A stretch of DNA of 64,000 bases from UBA3478 sp049596955. Lineage in GTDB: Bacteria; Bacteroidota; Bacteroidia; Flavobacteriales; Flavobacteriaceae. The first letter of the stretch is position 1, and each line of letters starts with the position of its first letter. Both the position numbers and the translations under genes were made by a program. Shown piece after piece: positions 50,136 to 60,228 of the stretch. The stretch lies in NCBI GenBank assembly GCA_049596955.1, contig JBMYMD010000010.1, forward strand, positions 1 through 64,000, read 5' to 3'. The notes under the pieces are model-generated. The model saw only the letters and a list, made by a program, of their open reading frames with translations. It ran no database searches and was not told the origin of the DNA.

Positions 50136-51678
50136 ATGCGCGGTTTTCAAATTTTTATAGCCGTTCTTTCTGTCATCTTTTTCAATGCATGCAGCTTTGA
50201 GGAAGAACGTGCTCCCAATATTTTATTCATTATGTCCGACGATCACACCTCACAAGCTTGGGGTATTTACGGAGGACTATTAGCCCCCTATGTAAAAAAT
50301 GACGGCATCAAAACATTGGCTGAACAAGGGGTTACTCTCGAGAATATGTTCACCACCAATTCTATTTGTGTGCCCTCCAGAGCTGCACTATTAACTGGAG
50401 TAATGAGTCATAAAAATGGCGTCTACACTTTAGGGGATGCCCTTTCTACAGACAGTTTGACCATTGCAGGATTGCTCTCTGATGCAGGATATTCAACAGC
50501 GATCATAGGAAAATGGCATTTAAAAGAAGAACCTACTGGCTTTGACTATTACAAGGTATTGCCCGGTCAGGGGAGGTATTTCGATCCCTTACTCAAGACA
50601 AAAGAAAACTGGGAATACGGAGGAAAAGGCGGAACAGTGCACCAAGGCTTTTCTTCAGATATTATTGGAGACGAATCTATTGAATGGCTTAAAGCTCAAG
50701 ACCAGAATCAACCTTTTTTCTTGATGACGCATTTCAAGGCCACGCATGAACCCTTTCACTACCCAGAGCGTCACGCCGATCTGTTGGCTGATGTTGAAAT
50801 TCCTGAACCTGAGTCGCTTTNNNNNNNNNNTAGAACCCTATCCTCATCCTACCGGAAGAACATTTAAGGGGCAATTGTTAGATAATTTGACTAAAAGATG
50901 GCTGCGCTACCAAGAAAATCCTGATGAATTTTGGACCGATTATCCCGGTATGCCTTTCGATATTTCAGGCCTAGACAGTATACAAATTCGAAAAAAATCC
51001 TATCAAAAATTCGTTAAAGATTTTATTCGCTGTGGAGCTGCCATTGACGATAATATTGAAAAGATTTTAGCTGCGCTTAAAGAAAGTGGACAACTTGAAA
51101 ACACCATTGTCATTTACACCTCTGATCAGGGGTACTTTTTAGGAGAACACGGCTTCTTTGACAAGCGTATGATGTTAGAAGAATCCGCTCGAATGCCTTT
51201 TGTAATTCGTTATCCCAAAAAATTACCTCAAGGGAAAAGACATGACGCCTTACTAATGAATATCGATATTCCCGCTCTTATTTTAGATTACGCGCAGGTG
51301 CCTATTCCAGAGCAGATGCAAGGTCAATCATTTCGAGCATTGCTCGAAGGCAGTGCTCAAAAAGAACGCGAATACACCTACTATCGCTATTGGGAACACA
51401 GTCCAAATCGTCCAGCACATTTTGGAATAAGAAGCAAAGACTACAAATTGATTTATTACTACGGCGAGGCTCTTGATATGCGCAATGCAACCAAGCAAAA
51501 TACAACTCCTGCATGGGAATTCTATGATTTGAACGCAGATCCAAAAGAACGTATCAATGCATTTTCAAATCCTGAATACCAAGAAGAAATTATGGTAATG
51601 CACGAGGCCTTAAAAAAACAAAAGGCCTACTACCAAGACCACCTTACAGAAGTGCCCGAACTGGAATTAAAAAACTAA
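50136..51678 (+). CDS. Type I sulfatase lipoprotein, interrupted by a 10-N gap
   Basis: The gene is a single sulfatase, 50136-51678, whose reading frame breaks at a 10-N gap (50821-50830); a true gap length divisible by three restores it. The lipoprotein signal (FNAC lipobox, Cys19) precedes the sulfatase domain. MSDDH (33-37) carries the metal-binding aspartates. The CVPSR motif (78-82) holds the Cys that must be matured to formylglycine. After the gap, TSDQGYFLGEHGFFDKRMMLEESARMPFVIRYP holds further metal and sulfate contacts. It should desulfate a sulfated polysaccharide in the periplasm or on the surface. The next gene starts directly after it. An anaerobic- or FGE-type maturation enzyme is not in the window. 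Confidence 0.87.
50821..50830. other. Assembly gap (10 N) in the sulfatase gene
   Basis: Ten unknown bases separate two parts of one sulfatase. The left part ends one base into a codon and the right part resumes two bases before a codon, so the true number of missing bases should be a multiple of three (for example 9 or 12). The value 10 looks like a placeholder. Confidence 0.9.
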
Positions 51679-53934
51679 ATGAAAGCCTTTTATAAATACA
51701 GTCTTTACTTTTTTGTTCCCTTAATTTTAATATGGGGTGGAAGTTATTTTTTTTCAGGTCCAAAAGAAGTTGTTCAAACTGATGTAGAATTGAGTATCCC
51801 ACAAGTGATCAGCTATAATTTTGATGTCAAACCTATTTTGTCTGATAAATGCTATGCCTGTCACGGCCCTGATGCAGAGGCCCGACAAGCCGAGCTCAGG
51901 TTAGATCTTGAAGAAGGAGCATTTAAAACAGCTAAATACCTTAGTAATACGCCTATTATCGCCAAAGGTGACCCCGAAGGCAGTGCACTTATTCATCATA
52001 TTCGCAGTACAGATGCCGAGCGTCAGATGCCCCCACCTTCATCGAATCTCCTCTTGTCAGAACGACAAAAAGAACTGTTGTCTAAGTGGATAGAACAGGG
52101 TGCTTTATGGGAAGAACACTGGGCTTACCAAACCCCTGTAAAATCTTCACCTCCCTCTACAGCCTATGATTCATGGGCCATTAACGAAATAGATCTTTTC
52201 ATTGCAAAGCGACTTGAAGCGCAAAATATGCAGCCCTCAGACCGAGCTTCAAAAGAAATTATATTGAGGCGTTTGGCTTTTGATCTTACGGGATTGCCGC
52301 CATCTATCGAACTCATGGATCAATTTTTAAAGGATACTTCTGATGAGGCCTATGAAAAAATGGTAGACCACTTCATGAGTTTGCCTCAATTTGGTGAACA
52401 TATGGCTTCTTCATGGCTCGATGTAGCTCGATATGCAGATACACATGGTTATCAAGACGATCTCGAGCGGGTGATGTGGCCTTGGCGAGATTGGGTTATA
52501 CACGCCTTCAATAAAAACCTTCCTTATGACGAATTCATCAGCTGGCAACTGGCCGGAGACTTGTACGAGAATCCCAGTTTAGAAATGTTAGTGGCAACGG
52601 GATTCAATCGAAATCATAAGATTACCCAAGAAGGAGGTGTTATCGATGAAGAATACCGTGTTGAATATGTCGCCGACCGCACCATTACTACCTCTAAAGC
52701 GCTAATGGGATTAACTGTGGAATGTGCGCGATGTCACGACCACAAATACGATGCAGTCTCACAAAAAGAGTTTTTTAGTCTGTACAGCTTTTTCGACAGA
52801 GTAAATGAAAAAGGTAGGATCGAATACGGAGAGACTCCAGCTCCTTTTATTGTGCTCGATAAAGAAATTGTAGCCGACGAATTGACCTTTATGCACCTTC
52901 CAGATAGCATTGAGAAGGTAGAACTCATGGTCATGAAAGAAGAGCCCAATATTCGCTCTACATATACCCTAAAAAGAGGAGTGTATGATGCTCCTGATCA
53001 AGAAGTTTTTCCCGCTACTCCTGAGAGCGTTTTAGCATTTGACGCTGGCTATGTTCCAAACCGAAAAGGTTTAGCCAACTGGTTTTTTGACGCCAATAAT
53101 CCACTCACCTCGAGAGTAGTTGTCAACCGCTACTGGCAACAGTTTTTTGGAAGAGGTATCGTAAGTACTCCTGACGACTTTGGCAATCAAGGCGCTCGAC
53201 CCACTCATCCTAAACTCTTGGATTGGTTGGCCCATACCTTTAGAACGACAGATCAATGGGATAGCAAACAATTCATTAAACGTCTTGTGATGTCGGCAAC
53301 TTATAGACAATCCAGCAAGAGAATTACTGATTATGAGTTAAGGGATCCAGAAAATAAGTATTTGTCTTATTACCCCAGGCAAAAGCTGACCGCTGAAATG
53401 GTTAGAGACAACGCACTGGCCACAAGCGGCTTGCTGAACAAAACTATAGGAGGCCCCAGTGTCAAACCCCATCAACCCGAAGGGCTTTGGGAAGAGACCA
53501 CCTCGGGACAAGGCTTGACCCGATATACTCCAGATACAGGTTCTAATCTGTACAGGCGAAGTTTGTACACCTTTTGGAAGCGTACCGTTCCTCCTCCAAA
53601 TATGATGACCTTTGATGCTTCATCTCGGGATTTTTGCAGTGTAGAGCGCCAAAAAACCAGCACCCCCTTGCAGTCATTAGTTTTGATGAACGATCCTCAA
53701 TTTTACAAGGCCGCTCAGCATATTTCAAAGCGCATCGAAAAGCTTAGCCTTAGTAATCAAGAGAAAATTGTTTCGCTTTTTAGACAAATTACACTGAGAA
53801 AACCCTTGACTGAGGAGGTTGAAATGTTAAAACGGTATTTTGACGAATTGACTCTTGAAAAAGACACCGATCAAGCCTTAACCGATTTAGCGGTCTTGAT
53901 TTACAATTTAGACGAAACCACACAAAAAAGCTAG
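51679..53934 (+). CDS. Planctomycete-type cytochrome protein (PSCyt1, DUF1549, DUF1553)
   Basis: A 751-residue protein, anchored by one N-terminal helix (about 8-25). Residues about 45-130 are a PSCyt1 domain with the haem c motif CYACH (58-62). Next is DUF1549 (DLFIAKRLEAQNM...RRLAFDLTGLPPS...DVARYADTHGYQ), then a second Cys-pair motif CARCHDHKYD. DUF1553 follows from about 470 (NPLTSRVVVNRYWQQFFGRGIV...PTHPKLLDWLA). This architecture is typical of Planctomycetota and Verrucomicrobiota, where it sits beside DUF1501 and sulfatase genes. No function is established; a redox role in degrading sulfated glycans has been suggested. It begins on the sulfatase stop codon. Confidence 0.88.
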   Translation: MKAFYKYSLYFFVPLILIWGGSYFFSGPKEVVQTDVELSIPQVISYNFDVKPILSDKCYACHGPDAEARQAELRLDLEEGAFKTAKYLSNTPIIAKGDPEGSALIHHIRSTDAERQMPPPSSNLLLSERQKELLSKWIEQGALWEEHWAYQTPVKSSPPSTAYDSWAINEIDLFIAKRLEAQNMQPSDRASKEIILRRLAFDLTGLPPSIELMDQFLKDTSDEAYEKMVDHFMSLPQFGEHMASSWLDVARYADTHGYQDDLERVMWPWRDWVIHAFNKNLPYDEFISWQLAGDLYENPSLEMLVATGFNRNHKITQEGGVIDEEYRVEYVADRTITTSKALMGLTVECARCHDHKYDAVSQKEFFSLYSFFDRVNEKGRIEYGETPAPFIVLDKEIVADELTFMHLPDSIEKVELMVMKEEPNIRSTYTLKRGVYDAPDQEVFPATPESVLAFDAGYVPNRKGLANWFFDANNPLTSRVVVNRYWQQFFGRGIVSTPDDFGNQGARPTHPKLLDWLAHTFRTTDQWDSKQFIKRLVMSATYRQSSKRITDYELRDPENKYLSYYPRQKLTAEMVRDNALATSGLLNKTIGGPSVKPHQPEGLWEETTSGQGLTRYTPDTGSNLYRRSLYTFWKRTVPPPNMMTFDASSRDFCSVERQKTSTPLQSLVLMNDPQFYKAAQHISKRIEKLSLSNQEKIVSLFRQITLRKPLTEEVEMLKRYFDELTLEKDTDQALTDLAVLIYNLDETTQKS

Positions 53935-53938
53935 ACCC

Positions 53939-55405
53939 ATGGATCCGTTACACAAACATCTACTGAACGAAAACAGAAGGCATTTTTTGAAAAAAGTTGG
54001 TCTTGGAATTGGTGGAATTGCTTTGGGAAGTTTATTGGATCCGTTTTCATTACAATCCAAAACAAATCCAGCTGATTTGCTGCAAACAGGTTCATTACCC
54101 CTACCTCATTTCGCTCCAAAGGCCAAACGCATCATTTATTTGTTTCAAAGTGGGGGTCCATCACAATTAGATCTATTTGACTACAAACCGCTTTTGAGCA
54201 AGATGAGGGGGCAAGACTTACCCGATTCGATTCGAAAGGGTCAACGTCTCACCGGTATGACTTCTGGACAGGATCGATTTCCACTAACGGGTAGTGTTTT
54301 TAATTTCAAACAATACGGAGAATCAAGGGCATGGGTCAGTGAGGTCATGCCTTATACTGCAAAAATTGCAGATGAATTATGCTTTGTAAAATCGATGCAT
54401 ACAGAGGCGATCAATCACGATCCCGCTATTACGTTTTTTCAAACGGGATCACAACAATCAGGTAGACCGAGTTTTGGTTCTTGGATGAGTTATGGATTGG
54501 GAAGCCTTAACAACAACTTGCCCTCCTTTATTGTAATGCTCTCAAGGGGAACTGGGCGACCAAACGGTCAACCTTTGTATTCTCGACTGTGGGGAAATGG
54601 TTTTTTGAGCTCACTGCACCAAGGAGTTCAATTTAGGTCAGGTAAAGACCCCGTGCTCTATCTTAAAAACCCAGAAGGTGTGTCGAGAAAAGAGCGAAGG
54701 GCGATGCTCGACTATTTAGCTGAAATGAATGAAATCCAAGAAAATACCTTTGGTGATCCTGAGGTGATCAACAGAATTTCTCAATACGAAATGGCCTTTA
54801 GAATGCAAACTTCAGTTACTGATGTGATGAATCTCGATGATGAACCCGATCATGTTTTTCAAATGTATGGTGCCGACGCTTTGACTCCTGGAACATTTGC
54901 TGCGAATTGTTTGCTAGCTCGAAGACTTATTGAAAAAGATGTGCGGTTTGTGCAATTGTATCATATGGGATGGGATCAACACGACAATCTCCCTACCCAA
55001 ATTGCCAAGCAGGCTAAAGATGTAGATCAGGCCTCAGCTGCACTAATCATGGACCTCAAGCAAAGAGGTCTACTTGAAGACACCCTTGTCATTTGGGGCG
55101 GAGAATTCGGCCGTACAAATTACAGTCAAGGTATTTTAACTGAAACCTCTTATGGACGAGATCACCATCCGAGATCCTTTACCATTTTTATGGCTGGAGG
55201 AGGTATCAAACCTGGATTTACTTATGGAGAAACGGACGAATTTGGATACAATGTCGTCAAAGACCCTGTTCACGTTCACGATCTTCAAGCGACTATTTTA
55301 AATCAATTTGGTATTGATCACACGCAAATGACCTATAAATATCAAGGCAGAAGATTTCGACTCACCGACGTCTCTGGCAATGTAATTCATTCCCTATTAA
55401 CTTAA
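53939..55405 (+). CDS. DUF1501 family protein with a Tat-like signal
   Basis: A 488-residue protein with a twin-arginine-like signal (RRHFLKKVGLGIGGIALGSLLDPF, from about residue 13), implying export in folded form. The body follows DUF1501: KRIIYLFQSGGPSQLDLFDYKP, VRFVQLYHMGWDQHDNLPTQI, VIWGGEFGRTNYSQG, and GRDHHPRSFTIFMAGGGIKPG. These resemble alkaline-phosphatase/sulfatase-superfamily metal sites. It starts 4 bp after the DUF1549/DUF1553 gene. In planctomycetes the same pair is almost always adjacent. Confidence 0.87.
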   Translation: MDPLHKHLLNENRRHFLKKVGLGIGGIALGSLLDPFSLQSKTNPADLLQTGSLPLPHFAPKAKRIIYLFQSGGPSQLDLFDYKPLLSKMRGQDLPDSIRKGQRLTGMTSGQDRFPLTGSVFNFKQYGESRAWVSEVMPYTAKIADELCFVKSMHTEAINHDPAITFFQTGSQQSGRPSFGSWMSYGLGSLNNNLPSFIVMLSRGTGRPNGQPLYSRLWGNGFLSSLHQGVQFRSGKDPVLYLKNPEGVSRKERRAMLDYLAEMNEIQENTFGDPEVINRISQYEMAFRMQTSVTDVMNLDDEPDHVFQMYGADALTPGTFAANCLLARRLIEKDVRFVQLYHMGWDQHDNLPTQIAKQAKDVDQASAALIMDLKQRGLLEDTLVIWGGEFGRTNYSQGILTETSYGRDHHPRSFTIFMAGGGIKPGFTYGETDEFGYNVVKDPVHVHDLQATILNQFGIDHTQMTYKYQGRRFRLTDVSGNVIHSLLT

Positions 55406-55410
55406 GTTCA

Positions 55411-57435
55411 GTGTCGGTATATTTAGAGTACATAGGTAAATTTCATCCGGTCGTTCTGCATCTACCGATAGGGGCCTTTATCTACACCTTTGTGCTGGCC
55501 TTACTAGGCCATAACAATCTTGAACCCTATAAAAAAGCGATAAAAGTAGGAATGCTCATCAGTTTTATAGGGGCACTGCTCTCGAGTATTTTGGGTTACC
55601 TGTTGTACACCTTTGGAGATTACGCTCAAGAAGCTGTGCAGAACCACCTCTATTTGGGATGGTCAACTACCCTTATTTTGGGTATCATGTTCTTTAAGCT
55701 TGAAAAAATATGCATTGAAAAACGTTTTAGCTATATCTTACTATTAGGCGTTATACTCATAACGACCACTGCACATTTTGGAGGGCAACTCACCCATGGT
55801 GAAGGCTATTTAGACATACCAAAAACCCCAGAGACGGTTCATTACAAAAAATCCGACTCGATAAGACTTTACGAGCAGGTAGTCTCAAAAATCTTTGATC
55901 AGAAGTGTGTCAGTTGTCACAACAATGCAAAAAAGAAAGGAATGCTTGCCTTAGATCGTCCTGAGCACATCACTAAAGGAGGTGAAAAAGGAGCAGCTTT
56001 AATACCCTTTAGGCCAAGTGAGAGTCGAATGATTAACTATGCGCAGCTTCCCCTTGAAGACGAATTACGCATGCCCCCTGAAGGCAAATTACAGCTCAGC
56101 AGTGAAGAAATTCAATTGATTTCCTACTGGATAGAAAAAGGAGCTAGCTACACCAATACCGTAGGTTTAAACAGTCTTCCTGATCAGCTTCGAACTTCAG
56201 CACTCGCCTACTTACCAGATGAATTGCCAGTGCTCAAAGCGTTGAGTAAAAAACAGATTGAGCAATTGCAACAACAAAACTTTCGAGTAGAATTCTACGC
56301 CCCTGAAAACAGTTTGCTTGAGCTAAAATATATGGCTGATGCATTAGACGCCAAAGCAGTGAGGCAAATGTCAAAAATTGCTGAACATATAATTCATTTA
56401 GACTTAGATAAGGTTGCAATTCACGAGAGCTTTTGGACTGAGCTTCACAGATTCAAGTACCTCAAAAAACTAAGAATCAGTAATTCTAATGTCCAAAACA
56501 GTGCCATTTCTAAACTTTTAGAACTCGACTACTTACAATCATTAAACCTTACTTCAACTGAAATCAATGCAGAGGGCATAAGACCTTTACTCCAAAAAAA
56601 GAGCCTTGAACAAATATACCTTTGGAATAGTGCTGTTCCTAAGGCACAACAAGAAGAACTACAAGGGGAGAGTTCAATAGATTTAGATTTTGGAATTTTT
56701 GAGGGCTTTTTTGCTCCGCAACAATTGAAATCACCCGAGTTAATTACAGAAAATACATTCTTTAGCGATGCGCTAAAATTGGAATTCTACAACCCTATCA
56801 AAGGAATTGAGATAAGATATACCTTAGACGGTAGCGAGCCCGATTCGAGCTCTGTAATTTACCGTGAGCCTTTTCTTATTGATCAGACAACAACCCTAAA
56901 GGCGAAGAGCTTTAAAAAAGGATGGATTGCGAGTGAAGCCATTGAGATTGATTTATTTAAGGTGGGTAAGAAGATAGAAAATTACGTCTTGAGGCATAAA
57001 CCTTCCGATCGTTATAATGGAGTCTCCAAACTCTTTGACTTTCAAGAAGGCTCCATCAATTTTTCGGACGGAAATTGGTTAGGCTTTTCTGGAAAAAACT
57101 TGGAGTTTACTACTAAGCTTGACCAAAAAGATGATTTTAAGCATATCAGTATAAGTTGTATGGAATCATCAGCTGCCTGGATTCTTTATCCAAAATCTAT
57201 TCGAGTGATGGGTAAAAAGCTAAACTCAAATTCCTTTGAATTGATTTCTAAATTAAATTATACTCCCCCAAAAATCCCCACTGAGGTCAGCAAAAAAAGC
57301 TTTACACTTGAGGTTGATGTGCAAGCGTTTGACGAACTTAAAGTCATTGTAGAAAACGCACAAAAATTACCAAAGTGGCATCCTTCAGCAGGCGAAGACG
57401 CTTGGCTATTTGTAGACGAAGTGCTATTTTGGTAA
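55411..57435 (+). CDS. DUF2231 membrane protein fused to a cytochrome c-like domain, LRR-like repeats and a chitobiase-type C-terminal domain
   Basis: A 674-residue multi-domain protein. Residues 1-140 hold four membrane helices of DUF2231 (FHPVVLHLPIGAF, HFGGQLTHGEGYL). A haem motif KCVSCH lies near 166-171 with MPPEGKL downstream. Residues about 265-430 look like leucine-rich-like repeats (YLKKLRIS..NVQ..AISKLLELDYLQSLNLTSTEI). IEIRYTLDGSEPDSSSVIY near 460-500 is a chitobiase C-terminal-like domain. The rest is unassigned. It starts on GTG 5 bp after the DUF1501 stop; no ATG precedes it in frame. By context it works with the two upstream proteins, probably as a membrane redox partner. Confidence 0.82.
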   Translation: MSVYLEYIGKFHPVVLHLPIGAFIYTFVLALLGHNNLEPYKKAIKVGMLISFIGALLSSILGYLLYTFGDYAQEAVQNHLYLGWSTTLILGIMFFKLEKICIEKRFSYILLLGVILITTTAHFGGQLTHGEGYLDIPKTPETVHYKKSDSIRLYEQVVSKIFDQKCVSCHNNAKKKGMLALDRPEHITKGGEKGAALIPFRPSESRMINYAQLPLEDELRMPPEGKLQLSSEEIQLISYWIEKGASYTNTVGLNSLPDQLRTSALAYLPDELPVLKALSKKQIEQLQQQNFRVEFYAPENSLLELKYMADALDAKAVRQMSKIAEHIIHLDLDKVAIHESFWTELHRFKYLKKLRISNSNVQNSAISKLLELDYLQSLNLTSTEINAEGIRPLLQKKSLEQIYLWNSAVPKAQQEELQGESSIDLDFGIFEGFFAPQQLKSPELITENTFFSDALKLEFYNPIKGIEIRYTLDGSEPDSSSVIYREPFLIDQTTTLKAKSFKKGWIASEAIEIDLFKVGKKIENYVLRHKPSDRYNGVSKLFDFQEGSINFSDGNWLGFSGKNLEFTTKLDQKDDFKHISISCMESSAAWILYPKSIRVMGKKLNSNSFELISKLNYTPPKIPTEVSKKSFTLEVDVQAFDELKVIVENAQKLPKWHPSAGEDAWLFVDEVLFW

Positions 57436-57454
57436 GCACACTTAAAGGCATCTT

Positions 57455-57961
57455 ATGAAAAACAGACTGATTTCATTGCTTCTACTGATCTTTTTAGGAT
57501 TAGGGCAAAACGCATGTGATTCTCAAGAAACAAGCACTTATTATCTGATTCGACACGCTGAAAAAGACCGAACAGATTCTACCAATAAAAATCCACATCT
57601 CACAGAAGCAGGACATGAGCGGGCCCTTAAGTGGAAAAACGTGTTGAGCTCAATTGAATTCGACCACATCTACTCTACCGATTATCACAGAACGATTGAA
57701 ACGGTCACCCCAATTGCAGAGGCACAAAATTTGGATATTGAGTTTTACAATCCCTCAGATATGTTTGACGAGAATTTTAAAGCCCAAACCAAAGGCAAGG
57801 TTACACTTATATCAGGTCATAGTAATACTACTCCTTTTTTTGCCAATCGCATTCTTGAAGAAGAGCGCTATGAGCAAATAGACGACAGCAATAACGCCAA
57901 TTTATACATTGTTGAAGTTCGAGGCGAACACAGAAGCGCGCAACTTCTTCATATCGAATAA
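57455..57961 (+). CDS. Histidine-phosphatase lipoprotein
   Basis: A 168-residue protein with a lipoprotein signal (QNAC lipobox, Cys21). The histidine phosphatase core shows RHAE at 33-36 with the catalytic His34, STDYHRTIETVTPIA with a phosphate-binding Arg, and the second catalytic His in SGHSNT near residue 122. Members of this small SixA/PGM-like branch hydrolyse phosphate esters; the target here is unknown. It is the last gene in the co-directional run (20 bp after the DUF2231 gene) and convergent with the exporter gene, 5 bp apart. Confidence 0.82.
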   Translation: MKNRLISLLLLIFLGLGQNACDSQETSTYYLIRHAEKDRTDSTNKNPHLTEAGHERALKWKNVLSSIEFDHIYSTDYHRTIETVTPIAEAQNLDIEFYNPSDMFDENFKAQTKGKVTLISGHSNTTPFFANRILEEERYEQIDDSNNANLYIVEVRGEHRSAQLLHIE

Positions 57962-57966
57962 GTCTT

Positions 57967-60198
57967 CTAGTGCTTGTCGTATTTTTTAAGCAAGGCAGGC
58001 AGAAAAAGTAAGTCCATAAGCAAAGCGGCACAGACTGCTATAGCGCACAATATTCCAAAAACCTTAACTGCAGGAACCGCGCTTGATGCGATAACCAAAA
58101 AGCCCGCTATCAAGGCTAGTGAAGATGCAAAAAGTGCCGGCGCCGTATAAATGATGGCTTGGTTCATGGCATCCACTGTCGACATAGACATCGCTTTATA
58201 CCTTTTGTAATTGTACATCAGGTGAATGGTGTCGTCCATTGCGATTCCTATCATTATCGGAGTGATCATTGCCGTAGTAACGCCTAAGGGAATATCCCAA
58301 AGTACCATCACAAGAACTAATAAAGCCAATGGAATCAAGTTTGGCAATAAGACCAAGAGTGCAATTCTTGAGCGTTTTACAAAAAGAAATAAGCACAGAA
58401 AAGCCGCAAAAAAGGCCGCCAAAAATGAGTTTAATTGAGTGTTTACAATGAACCTATTTAACTGCGTGTAAACTGCAGCAAAACCATTTACTTTTAGGGT
58501 ATAGGTATTTAAGTCAAAGTGCTCGGCAAAACGCTGATCTATAAAGGCCACGACAGCTTCGAGTTCTACGGTACTCATTTGTGGTAAACTCAAGGTCATA
58601 ATCGCACTTTTTTGATCATCGGTGAAAAATCTAAAAAATCCTGATGGCTCTGAAGTATTTATGACCTCTAGGTTCTGACTTGTAAGGTCTGAAGCCCGCA
58701 ATAGTGGGTTTCTTTTTTGGAGTATGTTTTTAATGTTAACCAGTGAAATCGGATTATTGATTTTTCGATGCTGTTTCAGCGTATTTTGAAAGTCTTCTAA
58801 CTCTTTAATTCCTTTGGTGTTTAAAAGAACGGTGTTGGATTTTGGTGAAACGATCAGTTGTAATCGAGAAGTGCCCTGTAGACGTTGTTCTACCCGCTGT
58901 AGCTTTTCTTTATCTGCTCCATCAGCCAATAAATCAAGAGAGTCGGTATTGATCTCAACCCTCGAAATCAAGAGTACTCCAAGGAATAAAATCATTGAAA
59001 AAACAATAATTATTTTACGGGGATGCGTAGAACTCCAAATAGCAATTCTGTGGGCAAGCTGCGTTTGTTGCAGCGCTAAATCTTTTGGTGATTTCGAGCT
59101 TGTACTCCTAGAGATGAAACTAAATCCAATTGCGCAAACAACATAAACGAAAACAAAACACAGCAAAAGTCCAAGACTACTTACTAGACCCATATTTTTA
59201 AAAGCTGGAAGCGGAGAGACATAGAGTGCTAAGTAACTCAGTAAAGTGGTTAAGGTAGTAAACAAGCAAGGAACAAAACTTTTCTTAAAACTGGAGTAAA
59301 TCAATTCGAGTTTACTCAGTGCCGGATGTGCTTCGCGCTCTTTGTGGAATATATTTATAATGTGAATGGCATCACATACACTGTAGACCATAAGAATGGT
59401 GGGGATGAGCATTGAAATCATATTCAAACTAAATCCAAGCGCAGTGACCCATCCAAAGAGTAAAACAAGGGGGACACCGACTGAAGAGAGGGCAATTAAG
59501 ACATATTTCTTATCGGGTAAGAGCAAAAGTAAAATGACTAAAATGACAAGTATAGTCAATACACCAAAGGAGATGCTTTCTTTGAATATCCCCTTATTGT
59601 AGGCGTCGTTTAGCACAGGTGGACCAGAGAGCGCAAATTGTTCATAATGCCCGCTTATCAGCTCATCTAACTCACTTACAATTGCAGCTCGATTTTCTTC
59701 AATATCTGGAGTGGGTTTAAGCTGAATGTAGCAGAAATAGCCTTGTGCATCATCTGTGATCAATTGATTTGAAATGGCGGGCATTTGTGCGAGTAAGCGC
59801 TCTTGACTTTGCAGACTGCGATCGGGAGAATAAAGCGGCTCAAAGCTCAATTGCGACCTTGAAAAATTGGGGTATTTCGCGTTGGAAAAATTGAAAACAA
59901 GCTCGACAAAGTCTAAACCTTCAAGGGCAGCAGAAAGTGCTTTTAATTGCTCAACAGCGCTCGAATCCAATGCGTTTTCAACCTCTAATAAAGCAATTAT
60001 TATTTCATCTGACCCGTACTCTTCTTGATAATCCAGGTAATCCTTGTATCTGCTGTTGTCTTCTAAAAACCAAATGGACAACGAATTATCTATGGCTAAT
60101 TTTTGGACCGTAGAAAACATTGACGCAATAATAAGCGCTGCTAACACCAGCATTACTGAGAATCTATTTTTGATTATAAATTGTATTAGGTTTTTCAT
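57967..60198 (-). CDS. RND/MMPL-superfamily exporter
   Basis: A 743-residue inner-membrane protein with about 12 membrane helices in two similar halves, each beginning with one helix, a large periplasmic loop and a five-helix bundle. GVPLVLLFGWVTALGFSLNMISMLIPTILMVYSVCDAIHI in the first half and GVTTAMITPIMIGIAMDDTIHLMYNY in the second match the sterol-sensing/MMPL core with Asp residues in helix 4 or the second DD. It resembles RND-superfamily exporters and hopanoid-exporter-like (HpnN) proteins. The substrate could be a lipid. Its start faces the dienelactone-hydrolase-like gene (30 bp apart). Confidence 0.85.
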   Translation of the reverse strand: MKNLIQFIIKNRFSVMLVLAALIIASMFSTVQKLAIDNSLSIWFLEDNSRYKDYLDYQEEYGSDEIIIALLEVENALDSSAVEQLKALSAALEGLDFVELVFNFSNAKYPNFSRSQLSFEPLYSPDRSLQSQERLLAQMPAISNQLITDDAQGYFCYIQLKPTPDIEENRAAIVSELDELISGHYEQFALSGPPVLNDAYNKGIFKESISFGVLTILVILVILLLLLPDKKYVLIALSSVGVPLVLLFGWVTALGFSLNMISMLIPTILMVYSVCDAIHIINIFHKEREAHPALSKLELIYSSFKKSFVPCLFTTLTTLLSYLALYVSPLPAFKNMGLVSSLGLLLCFVFVYVVCAIGFSFISRSTSSKSPKDLALQQTQLAHRIAIWSSTHPRKIIIVFSMILFLGVLLISRVEINTDSLDLLADGADKEKLQRVEQRLQGTSRLQLIVSPKSNTVLLNTKGIKELEDFQNTLKQHRKINNPISLVNIKNILQKRNPLLRASDLTSQNLEVINTSEPSGFFRFFTDDQKSAIMTLSLPQMSTVELEAVVAFIDQRFAEHFDLNTYTLKVNGFAAVYTQLNRFIVNTQLNSFLAAFFAAFLCLFLFVKRSRIALLVLLPNLIPLALLVLVMVLWDIPLGVTTAMITPIMIGIAMDDTIHLMYNYKRYKAMSMSTVDAMNQAIIYTAPALFASSLALIAGFLVIASSAVPAVKVFGILCAIAVCAALLMDLLFLPALLKKYDKH

Positions 60199-60228
60199 TG
60201 CCCTAATTGATGTAATTTGTAGGTTTAA

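Noticed and set aside
50746..51678. A second, separate sulfatase gene after the 10-N gap
   Set aside because: It lacks the CVPSR motif and an N-terminus and continues the upstream sulfatase. It is the same gene in a shifted frame.
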